The notes: a model not told the origin generated them from the sequence alone. DNA of 64,000 nucleotides from Chitinophaga oryziterrae (GCF_009758125.1 NZ_WRXO01000012.1:1-64000), one strand, 5' to 3'. Positions 1 to 8,000 are shown, numbered from the stretch's first letter. A program made the numbers and translations.

Positions 1-459
1 AGGAATTCTACGGCTGATACTTAGTATACAAAATCATAGTCTAATGCCCCCAGGCTCCCAAACGCTTATATAATACAGGAATGCATTAAACATTTTAATA
101 AAGTTCTCCTGAAAAGAAACACATAAACGGTTTTTAGAAATTGTCCCATAATTGTAGGTTGATAGGGGGTTATTAAATATTCATTGAACTAAAATAGACA
201 ATGTTTTTATAGGATAAGTTAACCCAATGTTATTGGTCAAAAAATACGCACTTCTACTTATTTTGAAATAGTGATATATTAAATCTTTTAAATTGAAGTC
301 CCATCTTTTTGCTTTTAGATTCTTTAATACCTATTGAGGCTAAATCAAGCTAATCGTATCTGCGAGAGGCTTAATGCGCAAAGTATCAAACAACTAATTA
401 AGGGTCATTTTTTCTATATCATTTCAGTGCGTTTTATAAAATTATAGTGAGGGTACGCA
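1..459. other. Intergenic, AT-rich, no gene seen
   Basis: I see no convincing coding region, RNA or repeat here. The stretch is strongly AT-rich and leads into a decayed PIN-domain fragment, which fits a degraded accessory region. Confidence 0.5.
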
Positions 460-637
460 ATGTATCTGCGTGGATCAAAAGCGTCATATGGTTACCACGA
501 TGTAGTACATTTTGCACTAGCTACTGTATAAAGCAGAGACACTGCCTGGCTGGGATTTTAAAGACACTATTGAAAAACAAGCGACAGCAGCCAAAAGATT
601 TCAGGAGCAGTTATGGTGGGCAAATCCTGAATATTAA
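460..637 (+). pseudogene. PIN-domain (VapC-like) toxin relic with one frameshift
   Basis: Two reading frames joined near position 528 give a segment that lines up, without length change, with residues in the middle of the intact PIN protein at 6738-7217. The first frame (460-528) reads YHDVVHFALATV, matching YDDAVHIALATL. The second (527-634) continues YKAETLPGWDFK, matching NKADALASWNFK. One lost base explains the shift. After WDFK the similarity fades. Only this C-terminal part of the domain is present; the N-terminal catalytic aspartate segment is missing. It cannot make an active toxin. The single long frame that covers the same stretch (447-647) has no protein-like character. Confidence 0.55.
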
Positions 638-787
638 ACTTCAATAAAATATCGGCTTTATTGGATACTATAACTATAATCCATTACTGCCGATATTTTT
701 ATAAGATGTAGTGTTTCCCTATAAATACAAATATAAACACATGATTATTTCATTTTTAAAATTATCAATATAGTAATTAAAAAACAG

Positions 788-1438
788 TCAGTAAACGCTG
801 GTAAGCATCTGACCAAGATATATACTGTTAGTACACTGCTCACGGTTTTCGCTCACAAATGAGAAGTAGATTTCTATCACTTTTTCACCCCAGGTATTAT
901 CCGGTAATAATAACACATCATGACCATCCATTCTTTTCGCGCCACATAGCGTATAAATTGCTTCATTCAATGCCGGTGCATATGCCAGCAGCATCGCGTG
1001 ATCACTGCTATGTTGATAACTCAGATCTGCTGTCCAGCTAAATACCAGATAGTTATTTTGCAGGGTAACAGCGGCATTAATATTTTCATTACTCATAGGT
1101 CCCTCCGAGACCCTTACTTTTGTATAGTCTATAGTATAGTCCGGGTACTGCCCGGTAAGCGCGTGTTTCATCTGGTAAGCTGTTGCCGCATTATATCCCG
1201 TATAGCCTTTTTGTTCAGCAGTATAGGTAAAACCCAACTGCACATATGGAATAAATCCACTTAAAAAGTCATTTACCATCGTCAGTCTTTTCCGGCACGC
1301 AAGCTGCTTTTCTGTTGGCGGCTTTGCACTCTTACCACGGCGACTACGGACAATCTGTTTTCCATTGAGCATATACCACACCATGTCCCCTACAGGTCCC
1401 TGTAAGCCTCCTAAAATGCCATTTTTCAAATATGCCAT
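788..1438 (-). CDS. DUF6266 family protein
   Basis: A 216-residue protein opening MAYLKNGILGGLQGPVGDMV, the glycine-rich start typical of the DUF6266 family, which is abundant in Bacteroidota and of unknown function. It has no signal peptide and no membrane segment. A basic patch follows (residues ~25-40, RSRRGK), then the conserved PPTEKQ block and a C-terminal region of alternating hydrophobic strands that suggests a beta-sandwich. It sits 82 bp downstream of a paralogue in the same orientation, so the two probably share a transcript. Family membership is fairly sure; no function can be assigned. Confidence 0.75.
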   Translation of the reverse strand: MAYLKNGILGGLQGPVGDMVWYMLNGKQIVRSRRGKSAKPPTEKQLACRKRLTMVNDFLSGFIPYVQLGFTYTAEQKGYTGYNAATAYQMKHALTGQYPDYTIDYTKVRVSEGPMSNENINAAVTLQNNYLVFSWTADLSYQHSSDHAMLLAYAPALNEAIYTLCGAKRMDGHDVLLLPDNTWGEKVIEIYFSFVSENREQCTNSIYLGQMLTSVY

Positions 1439-1520
1439 TGTATGTATTTTAAAATCAGGTTTAAAAATTTAATGCCCGCTATATCTTGTTAACCCTGTTT
1501 AACATAGCGGGCATTAAGGT

Positions 1521-2162
1521 TTATATTATGCTAACAGCTCCGGCATAAATACTATCGCTCACTTTTCCCTCTATGCCCACAAAAGCCAGATACGTGTGCA
1601 CTTCATCCCCGGTAAAATCTACCGGTAGTTGAATCGTATAGGTTAATGCAGATCGGGATGCTGCGTTAATACTCGTTATAAATTCAGTTTTTTCTGAATT
1701 ATATACCATGATCATTAGCGAATCTGCAGGATTAGTTAACTTCCGGACATCTTCACTTGCCGTCCATGAAAATTTAACTTTAGCGCCTGCTAACGCCTCG
1801 GCAGTAACACTTTTAGGACCGATTAACTTACCCCGGCTAAAAGATAACTGAGGCAAATTGATACTAAAATCAGGTGATACACCTGTCACTGCATATTTGA
1901 GATTATAGGCTACCGCTGCATTCATAGCAGATTCTGATACTTTATGCTCCTGGAAACCTATGTCTATCAGGTCACTAATGTATGCTAACAGAGTGGTAAC
2001 CATACCAAACTTAAAGCGTTGGTCAATTTGCTTTTTTGTAGGTGCTTTGCTTGAGGGTGTATGCAAACTGGTAATAATACTTCTACCTTTTGAAATTGCC
2101 CCAATCAGGCCACCGGTTTTGCCTGAAAAGCCACCGAACGGTCCTTTTAATTGTATTCCCAT
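1521..2162 (-). CDS. DUF6266 family protein (paralogue of the next gene)
   Basis: A 213-residue protein starting MGIQLKGPFGGFSGKTGGLI, again the DUF6266 signature (GGFSGKxG, then SxxAPTxKQ). Its C-terminal half carries FSWTAS, paralleling FSWTAD in the neighbouring paralogue at 788-1438. The two proteins differ widely outside these motifs, so the duplication is old. No signal peptide, transmembrane helix or catalytic motif is visible. It is the first gene of the pair; an array of 11-bp inverted repeats lies ~240 bp upstream. Function unknown. Confidence 0.75.
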   Translation of the reverse strand: MGIQLKGPFGGFSGKTGGLIGAISKGRSIITSLHTPSSKAPTKKQIDQRFKFGMVTTLLAYISDLIDIGFQEHKVSESAMNAAVAYNLKYAVTGVSPDFSINLPQLSFSRGKLIGPKSVTAEALAGAKVKFSWTASEDVRKLTNPADSLMIMVYNSEKTEFITSINAASRSALTYTIQLPVDFTGDEVHTYLAFVGIEGKVSDSIYAGAVSII

Positions 2163-2402
2163 AAATTTTATTTTTATGATGTCGTTAGATAATGCTACAC
2201 AGGTTAAATCAGGGTTAACTGTAGCTGATTACGACAAATTGGATGTGTTTTTCAACAAGTGGTAAGCGTCCTTTCCTTCCTTCAATTCGTATTGCGAAAT
2301 TAAGACCAATACATGAAAACAATCTCTGCTGATCCCAGATTTAACAGAATTTTTTAGTTTGAGTAGTGACCGTTCGTAGTGAGTTGTATAAGTCTCTATA
2401 GA

Positions 2403-2531
2403 TAGCTCGGGTTTAATGCGCGTTTAAGCCGGGGTTTGATCGTATGGAGCCGACTTAACCCCGACTTAAACGCGCATTAAACCCGAGCTAACCCTGATCT
2501 AAACCTTAACTCTTCCCGAACTCTTCCCGAA
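2403..2531. repeat. Inverted array of 11-bp repeat units
   Basis: The right part, 2455-2531, divides exactly into seven 11-bp units: TTAACCCCGAC, TTAAACGCGCA, TTAAACCCGAG, CTAACCCTGAT, CTAAACCTTAA and CTCTTCCCGAA twice. The left part, 2405-2437, holds three units on the opposite strand (GCTCGGGTTTA, ATGCGCGTTTA, AGCCGGGGTTT). Left 2403-2435 and right 2458-2490 form a 33-bp stem with one mismatch around a 22-nt loop. An 11-bp period is not a multiple of three, so this is not a coding repeat. The rest of the 2163-2955 gap holds the duplicated PIN locus and otherwise nothing I can name. Confidence 0.8.
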
Positions 2532-2602
2532 CACTCTCTACAGAAATTAAATCAGTGAAAGTATTGTACCCACTAACCCTCCCACCTCCTCCCCAGGGGG
2601 AA

Positions 2603-2764
2603 TTATGACTCCATATTTGACGCTGATAATCTCTCATGATATTTCTCCCGGGCAACTTTCAACTTTGATTTAAATAGCGCTGGATTATTCCAGTGAATAA
2701 TACCAAACATCTTCCTGTGTTTCCTGACTTCTGCAACAGCATCATACGGTTTTGATTCTTTCAT
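2603..2764 (-). CDS. Small protein of PIN locus, copy A (possible antitoxin)
   Basis: An open frame of 53 residues beginning MKESKPYDAVAEVRKHR, nearly identical over its first ~45 residues to the protein at 6590-6760; the C-termini diverge (SASNMES here). It has the [FY]DAVxxxR start seen in small antitoxin-like proteins that accompany PIN proteins in Bacteroidota. Its partner toxin gene upstream on the same strand is reduced to its last ~44 codons, and the two overlap by 23 bp as in the intact copy. It may be an orphan antitoxin or a relic without a promoter. Confidence 0.55.
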   Translation of the reverse strand: MKESKPYDAVAEVRKHRKMFGIIHWNNPALFKSKLKVAREKYHERLSASNMES

Positions 2765-2873
2765 ATTGAATGGTTTTTAAAATTAAAGAAGGTGCCATAA
2801 TTTCTACTTGTTTGTAACCATATAGCGCATTTACATGATTACACATTTTTCTTTTATCAAAATTTACTGATAG
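2627..2873. repeat. Direct repeat, copy A, left of the IetSA-like pair
   Basis: Lines up with 6623-6869 at a constant offset of 3996 bp, with about ten differences over the first ~220 positions by eye and more in the last ~25. It contains a small antitoxin-like ORF and the 3' end of a PIN gene. The two copies are in the same orientation and bracket the subtilase and AAA-ATPase genes. Confidence 0.85.
2742..2873 (-). pseudogene. PIN-domain toxin, 3' stump only (copy A)
   Basis: The reverse strand reads LSVNFDKRKMCNHVNALYGY then KQVEIMAPSLILKTIQ, matching the last ~43 residues of the intact PIN protein at 6738-7217 with few changes and ending at the equivalent TGA. Similarity stops abruptly near 2873, where the sequence leading to the subtilase gene begins. 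The N-terminal catalytic part is absent, so it encodes no toxin. Confidence 0.75.
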
Positions 2874-2955
2874 ATTTATTATATTCGTATTAATATATCT
2901 TCCTGATTTAACTATCGATTTGTTTTGATTTTACTCAACCAAGCTATCAATCAAA

Positions 2956-5424
2956 ATGGCGGATAAACCACATTTATATTATCGAAAGGACGCAGAAAAT
3001 ATAAAAGACTTTAAACCTCCAGCCCGTGGCGCCGGTAAGAGGCAAAGTGAGGAAAAGAATTATACTCCTAAAAAGGAGGAATTTATAAATTCGAGGGATG
3101 TTTTTTTGAGAGAAAGGGAAGAGCGTATTCAAAGTAGAAGTCCTCAATTAAATATTCCAGCTCATGTAGATCATATTCAAATATGCTTCCATGACACATT
3201 TGATTCTTCTACATTTGAGAATAAATATAGAATCAACTTTGGCTTGTCTGCATCAGCTTATTATAACTTTAATACCGTTGGTTTATTTGCTATAATAGAT
3301 TCAGATTTATTTAATAATTTCATACAAGAAATTAATAAATTCATTGATACATCGAATCATTATTCAAATGTGACATACAATCAAGACGTTAAGTTCATTA
3401 AAGAATTCTCTTTACTAACAAGTAACCGGATAATTAAATACACTCAATTTAAGCCCCATATAATTATTGATTTAACAGACAACGTTGAGATTTTTAATGA
3501 CTATATACATCCTATTGAATTATCGTTATTAGAATATCTTAGAGAGCGTGGGATAACTTTTTATGATAATCTTGAATATAACAAGATTGAATTGCTTGGT
3601 GTTGACGAAGGTATACTAAGAGAAATCGCAAATAATTTTGATATTATACAATCTATCAACTCTTATGCTGCTGGGTTGGTACGACCTACTCCGTTAAATC
3701 TACCTGAAAAATCATTTGGATTTGATATCACAAATGCAGATAGCGAGTTACCTGTTATTGGCATAATAGACACTGGTATTAGTAATCAAACTCCTTTAGC
3801 CCCACTTATTATAAACCAAGGCAACGAATTTGATATAACAAACACTTCGCCTGTTACTGACGGAGTTAGTCACGGCACAGCCGTTGCAGCCTTAGCTGCG
3901 TTAGGAAATCGTCTTTTCCCATCACATATTGGTAATTTTGAAGCGGATGCAAAGCTGCTTTCGCTAAAGGTTTTGGACAATGGAGGTGGCTATATTCCCG
4001 AAGCAGAAGTTGTAAGTATGATAAGGGAAGCAAATACAAAATACGGTGTAAAAATATTTACCCTTACAATAGGGTACACGGATCCTAAAAAATATAATGA
4101 TACTATATCTGAGTACGCTTATACGTTAGATTCTTTAACCTATGAATTAGATATTTTAATTTTTATATCAATAGGAAATAATTCTGACCTGCAACGTTAC
4201 GACGGCAGGAGGTTTGTAAATATTACTTACCCCTTACATTTTGATAGTGAGGCAAGTAATCTTTTTATTCCTGCTGAAAGTATGAATAATGTTACTGTTG
4301 GTGCGGCAGCAGGGAATTTCGAAAATAATGGACAGATATGTATTTCACCGGATGGTATATTTCCAGCCATATATACAAGAACGTTTCATATTAATAAGAA
4401 CCATCCATCCTTAAATTGGACAAGAATAAATAAGAGATTATACAAACCAGATCTATGTCATTATGCGGGGGATTATGATGATAAGTTAAGCCCGGAACAC
4501 GCAGGACTTAAAGTATTATCGTCACAACCAGGTATTTTTTATGATAAAGAAGTGGGAACAAGTTATGCCGTGCCATTAGCGGCCAATATCGCTGCGAAAT
4601 TATTAAAGAAATACCCTTCTCTTTCGGATAATATGCAAACTGTTAAAGCACTATTGTTAAATGGGGCTTTCTGTGAAACCATTGAAGATGGATTTAGCGA
4701 CTTACAGAATATAACTCTGAAAGGCATTTATGGGAATGGTATCCCTGATTCAGATGTGATTTTACAGTCCGATGAAAATAGGGTTACATTTATTTTAGAA
4801 GATGTTATTAGTCCCAAAAAAATAAAATCGTATATTCTAAAATTGCCTGAATATCTTTTGAATGTAAATAGGCAAAATGGAGTATTGCATATAGATGCGA
4901 CCCTTTCTTTTAAATTTAAACCAGTTCCTCATAATCAATTAGCGTATTGCCCCGTGCATATTTCCTTCGGTATATTTAGAAATATAGCCTTAGAAGAATT
5001 TGAACAGAATGAAGACGGAAGTCCCAAGTTAGATGAAGACAATAAACCGATTCCTATAGGGATTAATGGTAACACTACTGAGAACTATGTTTTTGCTGAA
5101 TCCTGGGCACAGGATTATTATTATAAAGCGAAGATGTTAAGCAATTCTCAAAAAGTATCGTTTAATATTTCAAAGAAAATTTTGCAGGAAGAAAATCGTA
5201 CTTTAAAAATTGCGGTAAATGCAGCCCTACATAAATTACTTTCACCTGCAATTAGAAATGATTATAACGTCGAATATCCTTTTACCTTAGTTTTCTCAAT
5301 TCGCGAAAATCCGGCAAAGGGAGTTAATTCTAACAGACTTTATGATGAATTGTATGCTTTGAATGATGCAGAATTATTGAATTTAGCAGATGCTAATTTG
5401 GATGCAGAACAAAATCAAGAGTAA
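2956..5424 (+). CDS. Subtilisin-like serine protease, IetS-like
   Basis: An 822-residue S8 (subtilase) protein with no signal peptide, so it probably acts in the cytoplasm. Residues ~1-240 are an unassigned N-terminal region with a charged start. The protease domain follows, with the full triad visible: Asp272 in IIDTGI, His306 in SHGTAVAALA, Ser536 in GTSYAVPLAA, plus the oxyanion Asn408 in SIGNN. About 230 residues lie beyond the domain. The convergent neighbour is an AAA ATPase only 8 bp away. This pairing matches IetS/IetA, described as a plasmid toxin-antitoxin pair in Agrobacterium and later listed as an anti-phage system (recalled from the literature). Low GC and the flanking direct repeats suggest transfer. 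The alternative is an unrelated protease/ATPase proteostasis pair. Confidence 0.8.
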   Translation: MADKPHLYYRKDAENIKDFKPPARGAGKRQSEEKNYTPKKEEFINSRDVFLREREERIQSRSPQLNIPAHVDHIQICFHDTFDSSTFENKYRINFGLSASAYYNFNTVGLFAIIDSDLFNNFIQEINKFIDTSNHYSNVTYNQDVKFIKEFSLLTSNRIIKYTQFKPHIIIDLTDNVEIFNDYIHPIELSLLEYLRERGITFYDNLEYNKIELLGVDEGILREIANNFDIIQSINSYAAGLVRPTPLNLPEKSFGFDITNADSELPVIGIIDTGISNQTPLAPLIINQGNEFDITNTSPVTDGVSHGTAVAALAALGNRLFPSHIGNFEADAKLLSLKVLDNGGGYIPEAEVVSMIREANTKYGVKIFTLTIGYTDPKKYNDTISEYAYTLDSLTYELDILIFISIGNNSDLQRYDGRRFVNITYPLHFDSEASNLFIPAESMNNVTVGAAAGNFENNGQICISPDGIFPAIYTRTFHINKNHPSLNWTRINKRLYKPDLCHYAGDYDDKLSPEHAGLKVLSSQPGIFYDKEVGTSYAVPLAANIAAKLLKKYPSLSDNMQTVKALLLNGAFCETIEDGFSDLQNITLKGIYGNGIPDSDVILQSDENRVTFILEDVISPKKIKSYILKLPEYLLNVNRQNGVLHIDATLSFKFKPVPHNQLAYCPVHISFGIFRNIALEEFEQNEDGSPKLDEDNKPIPIGINGNTTENYVFAESWAQDYYYKAKMLSNSQKVSFNISKKILQEENRTLKIAVNAALHKLLSPAIRNDYNVEYPFTLVFSIRENPAKGVNSNRLYDELYALNDAELLNLADANLDAEQNQE

Positions 5425-5432
5425 ATAAATGG

Positions 5433-6458
5433 CTATTTAGTTAATGCTCTTTTTTCTTGCAAAATTAATTCTTTCCAAACATTTGTATTAATAATTGCTT
5501 GCATTGGGTATATATCTCCTTTTAGGTTAAATAAACTCCGTTTTATCGCTGTTATAAGCGTTTTTTGTATACTATAGTAAGAAAGTCCTAATGATTCTTT
5601 TATGATAGATATTACGTTCTTCGGTTTATCAAATTGAAATTGCCCATTTTTAAGTATAAGATTTACTAATTCCTTAATTTTCATTTCATCAGGCAGGTCA
5701 AATTTTACATTTAGATCAAACCTTCTAAGCAAAGCGTCATCCAACATATCTTTCTGATTTGTTGCTGCGATAACAATGCTATTTTGTGGTAAAAAATCAA
5801 ATAGTTGTAAAATAGTATTTACAACCCTTTTCATTTCTCCGTGGTCTTGACTATAATCACGAACTTTCCCTAAAGAATCAAACTCATCTATAAATATTAT
5901 GCAATCTTCAGAGGCCGCTTTCCTAAAAATCTTTGCAAGATTTTTACTCGTTTCACCTAATTTTGAAGAAACAATGGCACCTAAATTTACTACAACCATC
6001 ATTTTCTTAAGCTCCCCTGCGATTACGTAGGATGCAAGAGTTTTACCACATCCAGATGGTCCATGTAATAATACTTTATTGGCAATAGGGAGATCAAATT
6101 TTCGTAATAGCTCTGCCGATTGATGTTCTTTAATAAATAGAGCTAACTCATCTTGAATGTTTTTGTCTGCAACAAGATTTTCAAAAGTATAATCAGAGGT
6201 TAGTTTTTCTAAAATTAAATCGTTTAACTCCTTATCTTCTATCCGATTAAAATATGTATCTGATCCTACCCGGGTTAAATTGTCACTTTTTTGTTGGCGT
6301 ATCGAATCCTTTAATATTGATTGGAGTTGAAGCGCAAAATTAATCTTCTTCGTTTTTTTTGAATGTTCGATTAATTCATTGAGTACAGACAATAGCTTCT
6401 CCTGATCATTTTCTAATCCGAACTTTGCAATGTCTTTTATATAGTCAAATTGGCTCAT
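5433..6458 (-). CDS. AAA+ ATPase, IetA-like
   Basis: A 341-residue AAA ATPase. Residues ~1-90 are a helical N-terminal region. The ATPase core has Walker A GPSGCGKT (133-140), Walker B IIFIDE (187-192), sensor-1 AATNQKD (~231-237) and the arginine pair in LLRRFD (~245-246), followed by a C-terminal helical lid. All catalytic motifs are intact. It converges on the subtilase gene with 8 bp between the stop codons, so each gene must have its own promoter. IetA homologues I recall are usually encoded in the same direction as their subtilase, so this arrangement is unusual. It probably controls or delivers substrates to the protease (inference from the pair). Confidence 0.8.
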   Translation of the reverse strand: MSQFDYIKDIAKFGLENDQEKLLSVLNELIEHSKKTKKINFALQLQSILKDSIRQQKSDNLTRVGSDTYFNRIEDKELNDLILEKLTSDYTFENLVADKNIQDELALFIKEHQSAELLRKFDLPIANKVLLHGPSGCGKTLASYVIAGELKKMMVVVNLGAIVSSKLGETSKNLAKIFRKAASEDCIIFIDEFDSLGKVRDYSQDHGEMKRVVNTILQLFDFLPQNSIVIAATNQKDMLDDALLRRFDLNVKFDLPDEMKIKELVNLILKNGQFQFDKPKNVISIIKESLGLSYYSIQKTLITAIKRSLFNLKGDIYPMQAIINTNVWKELILQEKRALTK

Positions 6459-6589
6459 GTAATTGCCTTGTTTCTGTGGAAATTTACAACAAATTTACCT
6501 TTTTTGCCATATCCTTGCACCCTTTTCTGATAAAATGGCCTTTCTATGATTAAAAGCATTGCGGTACCGGATATTAGATAGCTTTATTT

Positions 6590-6760
6590 TCATCTCTCTG
6601 CCACAAAAGAATTTACTTCTAATAATCTCTCATGGTATTTCTCCCGTGCAGCTTTCAGCTTTGATTTAAATAACTCAGGATTATTCCAGTGAATAATACC
6701 AAACATCTTCCTGTGTTTCCTGACTTCTGCAACAGCATCATACGGTTTTGAATCTTTCAT
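6590..6760 (-). CDS. Small protein downstream of PIN toxin (antitoxin candidate)
   Basis: A 56-residue protein starting MKDSKPYDAVAEVRKHRKMF. Its start lies inside the end of the PIN gene (23-bp overlap), so the two are translationally linked, with the toxin first. It has the [FY]DAVxxxR opening seen in small proteins that accompany Bacteroidota PIN proteins, and a basic helical C-terminal half (FKSKLKAAREKYHERL). A near-identical copy exists at 2603-2764. Assignment as antitoxin rests on position and size only. Confidence 0.6.
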   Translation of the reverse strand: MKDSKPYDAVAEVRKHRKMFGIIHWNNPELFKSKLKAAREKYHERLLEVNSFVAER

Positions 6761-6869
6761 ATTGAATGGTTTTTAAAATTAAAGAAGGTGTCATAATTTC
6801 TACTTGTTTGTAACCATATAGCACATTTACATGATTACACATTTTTATTCTATTAAAATTCACAATGAG
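6623..6869. repeat. Direct repeat, copy B, right of the IetSA-like pair
   Basis: Second copy of the repeat at 2627-2873 (constant offset 3996 bp, same orientation). Here it is part of a complete PIN/small-protein locus, so this copy is likely the parental one. Confidence 0.85.
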
Positions 6870-7217
6870 TTTAAAGTTCCAGCTTGCAAGCGCATCCGCT
6901 TTATTTAAGGTTGCCAGGGCAATATGCACTGCATCATCATAACTTTTCCTCCGTAAAGCGCCTGAATAAATATATTCAGATGCTAATTCATTTCCTTCAT
7001 CAGTAGTTACTGCTTCTATAATGTTAGCATATGGGATCTCAAATATTTTATTCCTTATTTCTTCCCTTGCAGGTTCCAGCTCCTGTAAGGCCATATCTGA
7101 AAGAATCAGCTTCAGTGCGCCTGCCTTAAATGCATCAAACAATGGGAGGCTGTGTCCTTTAAATTCATTGTCAAAACATCCTCCAATAACGGAAGTGTCA
7201 GCATATATTTTTTTCAT
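6738..7217 (-). CDS. PIN-domain ribonuclease toxin (VapC-like)
   Basis: Starting at MKKIYADTSVIGG gives a 159-residue PIN protein; this start is preferred because the PIN fold begins right there, and the 20 residues upstream in the open frame look non-coding. Acidic residues expected for metal-dependent RNase activity are present: Asp7 in ADTSV, Glu in LQELE (~46), Asp in YDDAVHIA (~96-97). The usual fourth acidic position falls in SWNFK, where Asn is common in this subgroup. Downstream and overlapping is a 56-residue antitoxin candidate. Two decayed PIN copies lie within 7 kb (460-637 and 2742-2873). Confidence 0.75.
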   Translation of the reverse strand: MKKIYADTSVIGGCFDNEFKGHSLPLFDAFKAGALKLILSDMALQELEPAREEIRNKIFEIPYANIIEAVTTDEGNELASEYIYSGALRRKSYDDAVHIALATLNKADALASWNFKLIVNFNRIKMCNHVNVLYGYKQVEIMTPSLILKTIQYERFKTV

Positions 7218-7378
7218 AAGAGTATGAATTTGAAAAAATGGATAACAAACGTAAATCCTTACCCCGTAAGAGTTCACATGAATTTTAAATAAATAATTGA
7301 GATTTTAATTATTGGGAACGGGCACTGAGAATGCCATATTAACAAACCTTAGTCAGGTATAGAATAACAATGCAATTA

Positions 7379-7486
7379 TTACATTGTAATTATTTCTTCA
7401 CTATCTCTTTTAATACAGCGTAAAACCAACAGGTTTTTATCTACTGTAACCTCTACAGAATCTCCAGGTATAAAACTGCTTCTGAA
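7379..7486 (-). pseudogene. Possible SymE-like C-terminal remnant
   Basis: The reverse strand reads SSFIPGDSVEVTVDKNLLVL then RCIKRDSEEIITM before TAA. This resembles the C-terminal strand pair of SymE-type proteins (compare GFPVGEPIVIKVSKNKLVIT in the intact gene just upstream). No plausible start or N-terminal half is present. It may be the tail of an older symE copy. The remainder of 7218-7528 shows nothing else. Confidence 0.3.
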
Positions 7487-7528
7487 AACCAGGTACCAAA
7501 AAGAGAAAGTGAAGAGATGATCTGATCT

Positions 7529-7816
7529 TTAAACACCCACTGTTTCATTTTCTCTACTTTTAGAATTAGTGTTTTTCTTTCTACATTTTTTTCTTTCACT
7601 GTTTGCACATTCATTTTTTTCTGTTTTAATTTTTGTGATAACTAATTTGTTTTTAGAAACTTTGATTACAATCGGTTCTCCTACCGGAAAACCCGCTTTT
7701 TCCAACCATTGGCCTGATAAGTTAAGCCAGGGCATCTGAATGTAATTAGTCCAGCCCAGTCGCTGGCTCTGTACATGCTTGTAATGCATTTTACCCAATC
7801 GTGTTTGTATTTCCAT
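7529..7816 (-). CDS. SymE-family toxin-like protein
   Basis: A 95-residue protein from the ATG at 7816 (MEIQTRLGKMHYKH). The open frame reaches back to 7864, but an upstream start would cover a palindrome that looks like a promoter element. The core, PWLNLSGQWLEKAGFPVGEP then IVIKVSKNKLVITK, matches the SymE toxin signature (xLxGxWLxxAGFxxGxxVxV...LVIT). SymE proteins have an AbrB-like fold; E. coli SymE is an SOS-induced toxin held down by an antisense RNA. The tail (residues ~66-95) is very basic and low in complexity. It is divergent from an XRE regulator. No antisense RNA was identified here. Confidence 0.65.
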   Translation of the reverse strand: MEIQTRLGKMHYKHVQSQRLGWTNYIQMPWLNLSGQWLEKAGFPVGEPIVIKVSKNKLVITKIKTEKNECANSERKKCRKKNTNSKSRENETVGV

Positions 7817-7857
7817 AACGTTATTGTTTATACGAATATACGAAAAAGAGTTTAAAA

Positions 7858-7914
7858 TGCTCATTTAATGAGCATAAAACACTCATTTTAACTGTCATTT
7901 AATTGTCATTTCAA
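7858..7914. promoter_or_regulatory. Palindrome and TCATTT iterations between symE-like and xre genes
   Basis: A perfect palindrome TGCTCAT-TTA-ATGAGCA lies at 7858-7874. TCATTT recurs at 7861, 7883, 7895 and 7906, the last two within GTCATTT. The stretch lies between the SymE-like start (7816) and the XRE start (8001), so it is a reasonable operator region for the XRE protein. Confidence 0.45.
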
Positions 7915-8000
7915 TAGCCATTCATCCTCCTAAATTCCTAAGGCTATACTATTGTCATCGTACTTCACATTTAATTGTAAATTCATTTTAAATATCAGAT

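Noticed and set aside
447..647. 66-residue open frame on the plus strand
   Set aside because: The frame is rich in Cys/Trp/Arg without family likeness; the other two frames together give a PIN segment, so this frame is a shadow.
2163..2955. Transposase or integrase remnant next to the IetSA-like pair
   Set aside because: I looked for DDE or tyrosine-recombinase fragments and terminal inverted repeats on both strands and found none; only the PIN-locus duplicates bracket the pair.
7817..7864. Upstream start of the SymE-like gene at 7864
   Set aside because: The added 16 residues overlap the palindromic operator candidate and have no likeness to SymE N-termini.
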